Assembly (NCBI GenBank): GCA_024760905.1
Contig: CM045745.1
Span: forward strand, 11,027,782-11,091,781
DNA length: 64,000 bases
Reading direction: 5' to 3'
Origin: Plotosus lineatus
Lineage: Eukaryota > Chordata > Actinopteri > Siluriformes > Plotosidae
The position numbers and the translations under genes were made by a program. Below are positions 21,707 to 31,819 of the stretch, piece after piece; position 1 is the stretch's first letter, and each line of letters starts with the position of its first letter. Below the pieces are notes generated by a model. That model was not told the origin of the DNA. It searched no databases and saw only the letters and a program-made list of their open reading frames with translations.

Positions 21707-23681
21707 CTTGTCGGTGCTTGTCGTGGCGGTAATCCCCGAACCCGGTGGTGGACACCTGCGGTGAAGGGGGCCGTCCAGCTGAAGAAGGAGGCCTATCGGG
21801 TTTTATTAGCCTGTGGGACTCCTGAGGCAGCAAACGGGTACCGGCAGGCCAAACGTGCTGCAGCCGAGGCTGTCGCAGACGCAAAATTTCGGGCGTGGGA
21901 GGAGTTCGGTGAGGGCCTGGAGAGTGATTATCGGTTGGCCTCAAAAAGGTTCTGGGCCACCATCCGACGCCTCAGGAGGGGGAAGCAGTTCTTCACAAAC
22001 ACTATTTACGGTGGAGGTGGGGAGCTGCTTACCTTGACTGGGGATGTTGTTGAGAGGTGGAGGGAATACTTTGAGGACCTTCTCAATCCCATCAACACGC
22101 CCTCCGTGGAAGAGGAAGACCCTGGGGGTTCGGGTGAGGGTCCGCCCATCACTGGAGTGGAGGTCACTGAGGTTGTCAAAAAGCTCCTCGGTGGTCGAGC
22201 TCCGGGGTTGGACGAGATCCGCCCGGAATATCTCAGGGCTCTGGATGTTGTAGGACTGTCTTGGTTGACACGTCTCCGCAACATCGCGTGGTCATCAGGG
22301 GCTGTACCTCTGGATTGGCAAACTGGGGTGGTGGTCCCAATTTTTAAGAAGGGGGACCGGAGGGTGTGTTCCAATTATCGGGGAATTACACTCCTCAGCC
22401 TACCTGGAAAAGTCTATGCAGGGGTACTAGAGAGGAGGATCCGACCGATAGTCGAACCTCGGATTCAGGAGGAACAATGTGGTTTTCGTCCTGGCCGCAG
22501 CACTCTTGACCAACTCTATACGCTCCACAGGATTCTGGAGGGGGCATGGGAGTTTGCCCAATATGTCCACATGTGCTTTGTGGATTTGGAGAAGGCTTTC
22601 GATCGACCGTGTCCCTCGAAAGATCTTGTGGGGCGTGCTCCGAGAATACGGCGTTCCGGATCCGTTGCTACGAGCTATTCGGTCGCTGTATCACCGGAGC
22701 CAGAGTTTGGTCCGTATTGGTAACAGCAGGTCGGATTCGTTTCCAGTGGGAGTTGGAGTCCGCCAAGGCTGTCCTTTGTCACCGATTCTGTTCATAATTT
22801 TTATGGACAGAATTTCTCGGCGCAGTCGAGGCGATGAGAGGTTCTGGTTTGGTGGCCATCGGATATCGTCTCTGCTTTTTGTGGATGATGTTGTCCTTTT
22901 GGCTTCATCAAGTCGGGCCCTCCAGCTCTCATTGGAGCGATTCGCAGGTGAGTGCGAAGCAGCCGGGATGAAGATCAGTACCTCCAAGTCCGAGGCCATG
23001 GTTCTCAGTCGGACAATGGTGGAATGCACCCTCCGGGTTGGGAATGAGGTCCTGCCCCAAATGGAGGAGTTTAAGTATCTTGGGGTCTTGTTTACGAGTG
23101 AGGGAAGGATGGAGCGAGAGATCGACAGACGGATCGCTGCAGCCTCTGCTGTTAAGCGATGCCTGTACCGGTCCGTTGTGGTGAAAAAGGAGCTGAGCCA
23201 CAAGGCGAAGCTCTCAATTTACCAGTCGATCTACGTTCAAACCCTCACCTATGGTCACGAGCTTTGGGTAATGACCGAAAGAACAAGATCACAGATACAA
23301 GCGGCTGAAATGAGCTTTCTTCGCCGGGTGGCGGGGTTCTCCCTTAGAGATAGGGTGAGAAGCTCCGCCATCCGGGGAGAGCTCGGAGTAGATCCGCTGC
23401 TCCTCTGCATTGAGAGGGGCCAGTTGAGGTGGTTCGGGCATCTGGTCAGAATGCCCCCCGGACGCCTCCCTGGTGTGGTGTTTCGGGCATGTCCAACCGG
23501 GAAGAGACCCCGGGGTCGACCTAGAACACGCTGGAGGGACTATGTCTCTCAGCTTGTCTGGGACCGCCTCGGTGTCCCCCCGGGAGAGTTGGAGGAAGTA
23601 GCTCGGGAGAGGGATGTCTGGACCTCTTTGCTAAGGTTGCTGCCCCCGCGACCCGACCCTGGACTAAGCGGAAGAAGATGA
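21707..23681 (+). pseudogene. LINE reverse transcriptase ORF2, truncated and frameshifted
   Basis: Encodes the RT region of a non-LTR retrotransposon that copies its RNA into DNA at a nicked target. The first frame (to about 22605) has the finger and palm motifs GVVVPIFKKGDRRVCSNYRG, CGFRPGRSTLDQL and FVDLEKAFDR. A single-base length change near 22600-22612 moves the reading to another frame, which continues with GVRQGCPLSPILF, the catalytic LLFVDDVVLLA (an F-x-D-D box), then KYLGVLFTSEG and a C-terminal GRPRTRWRDYV segment up to a stop at about 23681. The endonuclease is missing because of 5' truncation. RTE- or I-like by overall look; the clade is not settled. Confidence 0.85.
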
Positions 23682-23698
23682 TGATGATGATGATGATG
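21707..23698 (+). mobile_element. 5'-truncated LINE with 12-bp TSD
   Basis: Flanked by AAGTGGCAGATG (21695-21706 and 23699-23710). The insert starts abruptly within ORF2 and ends in a (GAT)n tail at 23677-23698, the standard structure of a target-primed, 5'-truncated LINE insertion. Its 3' end, CTAAGCGG then AGAAGATGATGATG, resembles the tail-a end of the local SINEs. Confidence 0.9.
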
Positions 23699-23785
23699 AA
23701 GTGGCAGATGAAAATTGCCATTCACTCTTTTTTTTATCACACCTCTAGTGTGATCACCACTTAACAGGAACCTTTCAATGCGGAG

Positions 23786-24290
23786 ATTGCATGTTCTCCC
23801 CATGCTTGTATAGGTTCCCTTCAGATACTTGGGTTCTTCTGAAAATCCAAAGACATGCCATGAGATGGACTGGCTACTCTAGTTGGCTCATAGATATGAA
23901 TGTGATAGTCACGATTTGTATGGGTTGGCTGTCCAGAATGTTTTCCATATTGTGCCTGAATTCGGCTGAGATTGTGTGGAGTTCGTATGTTCTCCTTGTG
24001 CTTGTGTGGGTTTCTTCTGGGCACTCTGGTTTCCTCCCTGTGTTTAAAGACAAGGTACACCTTGAACAGCTCACCAGACCATCACATTGCAAAACACACA
24101 CGCACAACCATTCACACTTACATTCATAATTAGGGTCAATATGGAGCAGCCATTTAGCCTAATGTAACCACAGTATACAAGCACGGCGAGAGTATACGTA
24201 CGCTTCATAGAAACGTCGTTGCCGAGCCTGGGAATTCAACCCAAGGAGCCAGACATGCTGGCCACAACGCTACCATGCCGTCCGGGTCAA
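23786..24290 (+). repeat. Diverged SINE/L2 repeat patchwork
   Basis: Fragments such as TTGCATGTTCTCCCCATGCTTG, AAAATCCAAAGACATGCC, GTGTGGGTTTCTTCTGGGCA and CATTCACACTTACATTCA come from L2-bodied SINEs in more than one orientation. No target duplications or genes seen. Confidence 0.45.
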
Positions 24291-24439
24291 TGTCCAGTTC
24301 CTTAGTATTTTTGTTGAAACTACTTTGAGTGATTAACATAAATTTGTTTTTTTCCCCTCCATTTATGGATATTTATAAAAAGCAGGAAGGGTTTCAGGCC
24401 TATAGCAGTTACGTATATTATTTGTTTTTTAAACAATGT

Positions 24440-24545
24440 TCAGTTCAGTTCATTTTCTGTAACCGCTTCATCCTAATTAGGGTCGCGGGGAGACTGGCGC
24501 CCATCCCAGCCAACTCTGGGCGAGGGCAGAGTAAACACCAATTAG
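24440..24545 (-). repeat. SINE tail-a fragment
   Basis: Plus strand shows CATTTTCTGTAACCGCTTCA, CTAATTAGGGTCGCGGGGAG and GCCAACTCTGGGCGAGGGCA, the complement of tail a. No head. Confidence 0.65.
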
Positions 24546-24619
24546 ATTAAATGATTTGCCATGAGACTCATCTACATTAGCACTAATACGCTTTTCAGCA
24601 CGCTTTAGTTTTCTCTCGG

Positions 24620-24778
24620 TCAGCACAGTGATGTAGTAGTTAGCACATCTGCCTCACAACAAGAAGGTCCTGGGTTCGAATCCCTGACTAGGGCATTTCT
24701 GTGTGGAGGTTTGCATGAATGCACTTGGCACTCTGGTTTCCTTCCACACTGTCAACACATGCACAGATGGTTTCTAGG

Positions 24779-24813
<35 letters not shown>

Positions 24814-24945
24814 TGTTTGTTTTGCCCGCCAATGGTCTGGCGAGCTGCTCAGGGTAGACCCTGCCTTTTGCCCAGTGTTGGGTGAGAGTCTCCCGGCGAC
24901 CCGAGAAGTCGAATTGAGCGGTTCAGAAAATGAATGAGTGAATGG
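24620..24945 (+). repeat. tRNA-headed SINE with L2-like body
   Basis: Head GATGTAGTAGTTAGCACATC with GGGTTCGAATCC B box, then TTTCTGTGTGGAGGTTTGCA, a (TG)n expansion at 24780-24811, GGCGAGCTGCTCAGGGTAGA, and the end GAGCGGTTCAGAAAATGAAT. Complete copy located about 200 bp upstream of the H2A.Z transcription unit. Confidence 0.7.
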
Positions 24946-24959
24946 GTTTCATTTTCCTT

Positions 24960-25168
24960 TTTCTCTCTCTCTTTCTCTCTCCCTCTCTCTCTCGTGATCA
25001 TGGTGACGTGTTCTCAGCAGAACGAAACTGATTGGCTGCTTTGTGAGCGCGGTGTCCCGGATGTACTGCCTTGCTCTCTATAAATTCCCACCGAAGGCGG
25101 GAAGTCTGTTTCAAACCGAGACGTTCTGGAATTGTCCGTGCTTTTTTAATAAGAAGTCCACGCAAGAA
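24960..25168 (+). promoter_or_regulatory. H2A.Z core promoter and 5' UTR
   Basis: A TATA box TATAAATT lies at 25079-25086, about 85 bp before the start codon. An inverted CCAAT box (ATTGG) is at 25031-25035, about 45 bp upstream of the TATA box. A CT-rich tract at 24960-24993 marks the upstream edge. TATA plus CCAAT boxes fit what is known of vertebrate H2A.Z promoters, which use a polyadenylated, not strictly S-phase-limited, transcript. The start of transcription is inferred to be near 25110. Confidence 0.65.
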
Positions 25169-25453
25169 ATGGTAATTGAGTTCCTCTTTTTGTCTTCTTA
25201 ACTATAACGAATTTTCCATTATCTGTCAGTGTTTCGTTGTATTTCGGTTATTTGGTGGTTTTTGCCCGTGTGCTATTGTCTCCGGCTTATTTTAGCTAAC
25301 GTTTAGCCATGATGCTAACGTGAGTGGCAAGCTGCAGGCCAAGGGCATATGAGAAGCTGCAGTGGTTTTAGTAACAAGTTTTTAGTAAGTTTGTCTAAAT
25401 CACGGCAGCCAGAAAGTTAAGTAGTGACTTTTTTTATTTTTAGAAAATCATTA

Positions 25454-25493
<40 letters not shown>

Positions 25494-26138
25494 GGCAGGA
25501 GGAAAAGCGGGCAAGGACTCTGGGAAGGCGAAAGCGAAGGCGGTTTCGCGCTCACAAAGGGCAGGACTACAGGTCTGTATCACGTCTCCTGCCTCCACTC
25601 ATCCTGTGCACGTGATTTTTACACACGTGGATCTTTTCAGTGTTGTCTGATGTTTTTACGTTTGTGATTTTTAACTATTTTCTTTACACACACTCACACA
25701 CACACACCCTCCAATATGCACAACTGATAAAGCCTCCAAGACTTTATTTAGGTGTGCCATTAATTAATCAAAATTGTTCCCCAATTGACTCTTCCCTGTG
25801 TTTCAGTTCCCTGTGGGACGTATTCACAGACACCTGAAGTCAAGAACAACAAGTCATGGACGTGTAGGAGCCACTGCAGCAGTGTACAGTGCTGCAATCC
25901 TGGAGTACCTGACTGCTGAGGTACAGGGACACTTTTAATACCAATTATTAACTGTTCATGTGTTTTATGCTGATAAATTTATGGTGGTCAGATTTTTATA
26001 TGAAGTGTGTGTGTGTATAAATATATGCATGTATGTGTATATATGTATGTGTATATGTGTGTGTGTCTGTTTGTATGTATGTATATACACATGTTTTTGT
26101 GTGTGTGTATAATGTATGTGTGTGTGTATATATATATA

Positions 26139-26184
<46 letters not shown>

Positions 26185-26191
26185 TATATAT

Positions 26192-26257
<66 letters not shown>

Positions 26258-26264
26258 ATATATA

Positions 26265-26337
<73 letters not shown>

Positions 26338-27391
26338 TTTTGTGTGTGTGTATATATCTGCCCTTGCCCTGAGTTGGCTGGGATGGGCACCAGCCTCCCC
26401 GTGACCCTAATTAGGATGAAGCGGTTACAGAAAATGAACTGAACTGTATGAGAGAGAGAGAGTTTTCTGAGTAGATCCTTCCATAGGAGAGTGCTCATTA
26501 CGTTTTGGTAGAGCAAATAACAATAAAAATGAGTGGAGTTTCAATAGAAAGCCTTTGTCCTGTCCTTTTATTTTTATTATATATATATATTAAAGTAGTT
26601 GGTGAAGAATAAAATGAGTAAATTATCAAGGAGTCATCATCTAAGAAGTGGGATATTGCTATAGGTTTGACCTGAGAAAACAGACTGGACATGGAAGTCT
26701 CTTCTGTTGCCTTTCAGGTTTCTGGTGACCTATTTCTCATGTGCCTTGCATGCTGATTATGGACACTAATATTGCAAATGAAAATTGGCATTTCTACCCT
26801 CAGACCCAAATGTCTTGATTTTCATACCAAGCTGATTCACCTTTGATCACCTTTGTTCTTCAATGTTGACATTATGAATCTTGACCATTTTAGAAATTGG
26901 TGTTTGTGTACATGCCAGTGCTATGTTGTCTTGCATTAATTGAGGTGCCATATATTAGGTTTAACGTTTTTGAAGGCCATAATGAGAATCCAGTATTGTT
27001 TCCAGACCTCTTCAGTAGTAAACTGGATTGTGTGATGAGAACATACCTTATGGAACAATGGCATTCTGCATAAGTGTTCGTTCTAATTGCTTGTGATTGT
27101 GCTGCCCCATTTTACTCATTATGCTTCAACAGCTTTTCCTCTCGAATTAAGGTCCTTGAACTGGCGGGAAATGCATCTAAGGATCTAAAGGTGAAGCGCA
27201 TCACTCCACGCCATTTGCAGCTCGCCATCAGAGGAGATGAGGAGCTGGATTCGCTTATCAAAGCAACCATTGCTGGTGGTGGTAAGTTTTTATTAGTACG
27301 TGCATACGGTGTTTGCACCTATACGAAGCAGTGTGGTTAGTTCAGTCAAGAGACGGTTTTGCCATTAGAGCTGGATGGTGTCCTGGAATAC

Positions 27392-27431
<40 letters not shown>

Positions 27432-27531
27432 TAATTTTTTTCCTCCCTCCCTACCCCATGTGTTTTCAGGTGTCATTCCTCACATTCACAAATCTCTGAT
27501 TGGAAAGAAGGGACAGCAGAAAACCGTGTAG
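25169..27531 (+). CDS. h2az (paralogue 1 or 2 unresolved): Histone variant H2A.Z, five exons
   Basis: Coding exons are 25169-25171 (ATG only), 25495-25572, 25807-25920, 27152-27281 and 27470-27531; all introns are GT-AG. They encode a complete 128-residue H2A.Z, the variant that replaces H2A in nucleosomes at promoters and +1 positions and is loaded by SRCAP/p400 complexes. Seen: N-terminal tail [17 protein letters not shown] with acetylatable lysines, the histone fold from [14 protein letters not shown], the extended acidic-patch segment [15 protein letters not shown], and the C-terminal GKKGQQKTV docking end. Without counting Met, residues 14/38/127 are A/S/V. Human H2A.Z.1 has T/S/V and H2A.Z.2 has A/T/A, so the paralogue is ambiguous. 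Spliced with long introns, unlike replication-dependent histones; the third intron (25921-27151) holds a large TG/TA tract and a SINE fragment. Confidence 0.97.
25990..26355. repeat. Compound (TG)n/(TA)n tract in H2A.Z intron 3
   Basis: About 360 bp of alternating purine-pyrimidine sequence: (TG)n, (TA)n and TGTATATA-type mixtures. The long apparent protein frames of Tyr/Ile/Cys/Val across it are artefacts. Confidence 0.95.
26356..26440 (+). repeat. SINE tail-a end in H2A.Z intron 3
   Basis: GCCCTTGCCCTGAGTTGGCT, GGCACCAGCCTCCCCGTGAC and GATGAAGCGGTTACAGAAAA match the end of the complete copy at 10592-10966. The head is lost into the adjoining TA/TG tract. Confidence 0.75.
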
Positions 27532-27792
27532 TCTTTCTGGCGAATCGTTTGTGTGAAACGTGGCACGTCTCAGGATTTGCTCTGGAAGAATGCAGAAGTG
27601 TTTTTGTGTAGTCTGGTAGTTTCATGACCTTGTGTTAAGCTTTGCATTTACTCATTTTCTGGGGTATTTTTAAACAAAACAACAACACATGGCTTCAGAG
27701 AAGCCAATTTTTATTTTTGACAAGTTTTAAAGTGTAGTGTGCTTTATTTTTAATTGGTAATTTGCTTTGAAAAGCTGGTGGGGTTTTATCCA

Positions 27793-27798
27793 AATAAA
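27793..27798 (+). terminator. H2A.Z polyadenylation signal
   Basis: AATAAA 262 bp after the stop codon, followed by GTGCACTGTAACTCAGTGTTTTG, a GT-rich downstream element. No histone-type stem-loop is seen after the stop codon, consistent with a polyadenylated variant-histone mRNA. Confidence 0.75.
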
Positions 27799-27849
27799 CC
27801 TTGGTGCACTGTAACTCAGTGTTTTGTCTTTGCCTTAACTTATTCCGAA

Positions 27850-29540
27850 TATCTTTTGGGGGGTTTTTTTTTAAATTCTTTTTAGATCAGTGCCATGGTG
27901 TTTCTTGCAGCAAGACTGTGAGTCATGATTGAATTTCTCAATTCACTTCATTTGCAAACAAATTTGAGTGAATTCAAACACATTGAATTGTAGTAGAGTC
28001 AATTATGCCGTCAAGTACCTTCAGTTGAATTGTAAGAGGTCCTGCATATCACCAGTCTGTAATTAGAGTTAAGTAAAAATGTGGGTTTTAAAGGTCAATG
28101 ATGTTTGGATAATAAACGTTGCAGTCATTTGGATGCATATGGTGAGTTGGTGTTTGCTTGTGCATTCTGACTGAAAACCTCTGTAGTTGTGGGTTTTTTT
28201 TTTTTTTTGCATTTTGAGACGAGCTAATGGCTGTGGAGCGAATGGGAGTGCATTCTAATCCAAGTCTACATGCTCCACAAACACACAATTTGAACTTTGA
28301 TGTAAAAGTATTTTTTCACACCAATTTAAGTGTGTACTACAAGGAAATATACTTTTTATTGTGGGTTATTATTTTTTTTCCTTGTTAAAGTCTGATGTGT
28401 GCTTGAATGCCCATAAACTGGTCATTTGATTCAAGTATTACCTACTCGGAATATTTATAATCCTGAGGTAACAATTAGATCTAGTTATGCCTGCATATGC
28501 TAGTTGGTCACAACTGGAAAAACTACTTTGTTTGGTTTAGTTTAAATATTTTAAGCACCTGTCCACAGTTGGAGGTATGTGACTCAGCTTTTTTAGGAGT
28601 ATTTCCTCACAGCAAGAAGTGTCTGGGTTTCAGACTGTGCAAGTTTCTTCCTGTATGAGATTTGCATGCCTCCCCTTGATTGTGTTTCAACCAAGTGTTC
28701 TGATTTCCTGCTGAAATAACTGTGTATAAGAACAATTAGCAGATTTAAATTGTTCTGTGGTGCGAATGGTTAACTCTGCAAAAGACTGATCGCTTCAGGA
28801 AACGGCCCATATCTCACCTGAAATAAAATTCGATTGAATGCTCCAGCTTCCACATGGCCCTGATGGACAAACATTCAGAATAATAGATTGACGGCTGATT
28901 GAAAGTCTTGCATCTTTATTTTTACCACCATGTGTACAGGTGTGTATATTTTGGTTTCGCTTTGGATGCTCAGGATGCTACAGAGAATCGATTGACCGGT
29001 GTTGAGCAGTGCATTTAGAGTCTCAGGAGGTGTTAGGGTGTGGTCTTGGGTCAAATGATGATGCTGCTGCTGTATTCAAATAGGGTTTTAAATGTTATTC
29101 AGCTTGATAAACAAATCTAAAATATCAATGGTGGTAATGTTTAGCAATCCAGTGAACTTTGCTTGTGTAGATACATGATTGATAAATCAAATGTGTAAAT
29201 ATGTGAGGCAAGAATATTCAAATATAAGTTGCCAATGTCTTTTTTTTTTTTTTTTTTTTCGTCCTTTTTTTTAAAAGGAGAATGCATAACATTTTTTGTA
29301 CTTTTTTTTTTTTTTTTTTTTTTTTTATAAACTATGAAAAACCTGGTTGAGTTTCCAAGTATTTTTAGGACACGGTGGTCTTTTAACCATCTCGGTAATT
29401 GTTTCTGTTGTATCTTAAACATTGCTGTTAAAAGGTAAGTACAGGTGCGGAAAAACTGCGTCTTCATTTCAGGCTGCAAATCAACAAAAATGTGAATATT
29501 TTGAAGCAGGTGATTGTTTTCTTATAGCTATTGTATTTTT
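27850..29540. other. Intergenic; faint SINE traces only
   Basis: No gene found. A strongly decayed L2-type SINE can be guessed at 28590-28760 (CAGCAAGAAGTGTCTGGGTTT, GAGATTTGCATGCCTCCCCT). Poly-T runs at 29241-29259 and 29305-29326 generate poly-lysine reading frames on the minus strand that are not genes. Confidence 0.5.
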
Positions 29541-29547
29541 AAGCAGT

Positions 29548-29705
29548 GGTGGCTTGATTGATAATGTAATGGGTTGCTGATCTGAAGGATGGTGGTTCTT
29601 TCACCACTGTTGGGCCCTTGATCCTCAATTGTTCAGTTGTATTAAAAAAATGATTGAAAGTCGCTCTGGATATGAGCGTTTTGCAAATGCATGGTAACAA
29701 TGGTT
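29548..29705 (+). repeat. tRNA-like SINE, 'TCGCTCTGGATAA' type, copy 2
   Basis: Holds GTGGTGGCTTGATTGATAAT, GTTGGGCCCTTGATCCTCAA, TTGTTCAGTTGTATTAAAAA and GAAAGTCGCTCTGGATATGA, in the same order as at 18447-18600 but better preserved. Confidence 0.65.
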
Positions 29706-30020
29706 TGAATTGTACAGGTAAAAGTGGTTACTGGCATGCCTGCCTAACCGTACGAGTCCTGGAATCGGGGTAGTCCGCAAGGTTTTCCTATGCTTGTGTG
29801 GGTTTCCTTCAGGTACTGTACCATGCTTTTCTCCTACAGTCTAAAGACATGCACATGAGGCCAACTGACCCAATTTGCCCCTAGGTGTTTGTGAGTGGTT
29901 GTATGTTGGCCCTGTGATATTCTGCCGAGCTGTTCGGGGTGTATTCTGCCTTCACTCCTTGTCAGATGAAACGGGCTGGAACCCACCCTGCGACCCGAGT
30001 AGGATTCAGCGGTCTGGGAA
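29706..30020 (+). repeat. tRNA-headed SINE with L2-like body
   Basis: GAGTCCTGGAATCGGGGTAG, GCTTGTGTGGGTTTCCTTCA, CTAAAGACATGCACATGAGG, GCCGAGCTGTTCGGGGTGTA and CGAGTAGGATTCAGCGGTCT follow the family order; moderate divergence. Confidence 0.6.
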
Positions 30021-30299
30021 ACGAGTAAGTGAGATGAAGAGGAATGGTGTCGTTATGGCACTGAACGAGGGCTTTGATGCAGTGAGTCCTGACTGTCTTC
30101 CCGCAGTACTGCGTATTCGCCAATAGGTGGTGGATGTGTAGTTACTAACAATAATAATTATTTTTAAAAACGCAGTATACGGCTGTATTATTTACGAGTT
30201 ATTATTTTATTAATGAAAAACGTTTAAATAATACACGACGGATTTTCCCTTGACTTTTATTTTATTTGTAAAGCTCGCACTGGAAGAAGAAAATGAGAT

Positions 30300-30792
30300 G
30301 TTTGATGTGAACCGGAAGTAGTTGCACACCCCCTGTGTAATATAAGCTAGCCAAAACCTTGAAGAAAGATTATCGCAAAATACAATAAATGGTATCAGTC
30401 GTCTGTCTTTAAAAAGGAGGAAACAGATATTTGGAGGTTTTCTTCCAGGAATATAGAAAAACGAAAGTAAGTTTGTTTTTTGTTTTTTTTAATAAGAACC
30501 AAAGCACTTTAATTACATTTAAAACTAATTTACACTCTTCAGTCAGTGGTCAACAATAAGAATAATGTAAACTATTCGCTGGGGGGGTTTAGAGTCACTT
30601 TGTGTACCTCAGCTTTGCTGCCAATACGTCATCCGAATTTCACTGGTAGATTCGGGTCGGTGCCTGAAAACACGGCGGTGCGTTATTTTTGATTGAGGGG
30701 CAGCTATCTAGAGTCTGATGTATTACGAATACATTTCCGGTGGAAATCTGTTAAGTTTTTCCGACGATCTTTCCAAAGATTTCAACTTGAAG
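30300..30792 (+). promoter_or_regulatory. gps2: Probable GPS2 promoter and upstream exon
   Basis: Two ETS-type motifs (CCGGAAGT at about 30312 and TTCCGG at about 30735) lie in a TATA-less stretch. Two good splice donors follow possible leader exons: GTAAGT at 30467 and GTGAGT at 30793. An open frame starting at ATG 30718 runs to the second donor (MYYEYISGGNLLSFSDDLSK and five more residues). It would join in phase to the 24 nt preceding the canonical GPS2 start in the next exon. Whether this is leader sequence or a real N-terminal extension cannot be told from DNA alone. Confidence 0.4.
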
Positions 30793-31000
30793 GTGAGTTT
30801 TAACATCAAATTTTAGTTAGTGTGACGTCCCAGATATACAAATAACCGGTGCAGGTGTGTAGTGTGTGTATTAAAGTAGGATATTACGAAGTTTGAAGCC
30901 GACCCGAGGCGCCGCCATGACAGCGACTGATCTGGTCCCGGGTGAAAATAACCATCGAACACTTTCGATTTAAATGTCCGTTACCACATCCAACTAAACC

Positions 31001-31508
31001 AGTGCGTCTCAAATAGTGAAGGGGGGGGAGCGCGTATGCTTCTGGGGAACAGGCTTTTGTGGAGTTGTTCACGAGAATTAAGTGTAATGGCACCTCCACT
31101 CCAGTAGTTGGCAGTGACGCTCTCATTGTGGCGCAATGGTGTAGCGGTTTTTCGCACGAGCAAACAATATCGAAGAGAAAGGTGGAGAGAGACGGCGATA
31201 TTAAGGCATAAATAAGTTGAATGAGTAAGTCAAATGAGTTTAAATAAGTATGTATTTTTTATTTCAGGCACATTGGTGCACTCAATCTTTTCAATTGCAG
31301 ATTAAAAAACGATAATGAGGTTTTTCTTTAAGTTGAGCTATTTCATTCTTTTTTGTTTTTAATGTTAATAAAGACGCAATGTTATGCAGAGGTGTACTAA
31401 TAATTTTATATTTATAGACAAATACTATTTATAGTCGCTCGGGGGGGCATGAAATGTTTTTGTCTTCCTTGGGAAGAAAATACAGAAAATAATTGCGAGG
31501 CACTGAAC
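31001..31508 (+). mobile_element. hAT MITE, 'CTCAAATAGTG' family, copy 1
   Basis: Left end CAGTGCGTCTCAAATAGTGA, right end ATTGCGAGGCACTG (inverted). Internal motifs GAATTAAGTGTAATGGCACC and GTAGCGGTTTTTCGCACGAG recur in copies at 49099-49712 and 50515-51165. Lies within the first GPS2 intron. Confidence 0.65.
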
Positions 31509-31701
31509 TAAACTCAAAATGAACATTTACATCACGGGCTCGTTGAACTAGACATGCCTCATTCGTCTGATCAAATTTGATCATTTCCCTTGTTCTTCTA
31601 CTCTAGATTAAAAAGAAACGATTGAAAAATGTCTGTGTGAGTAGCTGTGCTGATTGTGACTGTGATATTGATGGTAAATAATGTGTTTGCTGTGTGTGCA
31701 G

Positions 31702-31819
31702 CTGGCCCCTCCACTCCCAGCCACAATGCCTGCTCTGTTGGAGAGACCCAAACTGTCCAACGCTATGGCCAGAGCCTTACACAAACACATCATGAGGGAG
31801 CGAGAGCGCAAAAGACAAG
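31702..31819 (+). CDS. gps2: GPS2 first canonical coding exon
   Basis: Acceptor TGTGTGTGCAG ends at 31701 and the donor GTAAAT starts at 31820. The first 24 nt are leader (or in-frame extension) and the canonical ATG is at 31726 in the context CCACAATGC. The exon encodes 31 residues ending RERERKRQ plus one base of the next codon. The start was chosen because it begins the conserved GPS2 sequence. Confidence 0.95.

Noticed and set aside
22479..23681. 400-codon reverse transcriptase frame as a possible host gene
   Set aside because: It lies inside a LINE with a 12-bp target duplication and microsatellite tail, is 5'-truncated and frameshifted.
25965..26516. Long open frames rich in Tyr, Ile, His, Thr, Cys and Val on both strands
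   Set aside because: They are translations of (TA)n/(TG)n microsatellite DNA; the same happens at 34871-35386.
29141..29479. Lysine-rich minus-strand frame
   Set aside because: The lysines come from long poly-T runs; there is no domain or conserved start.
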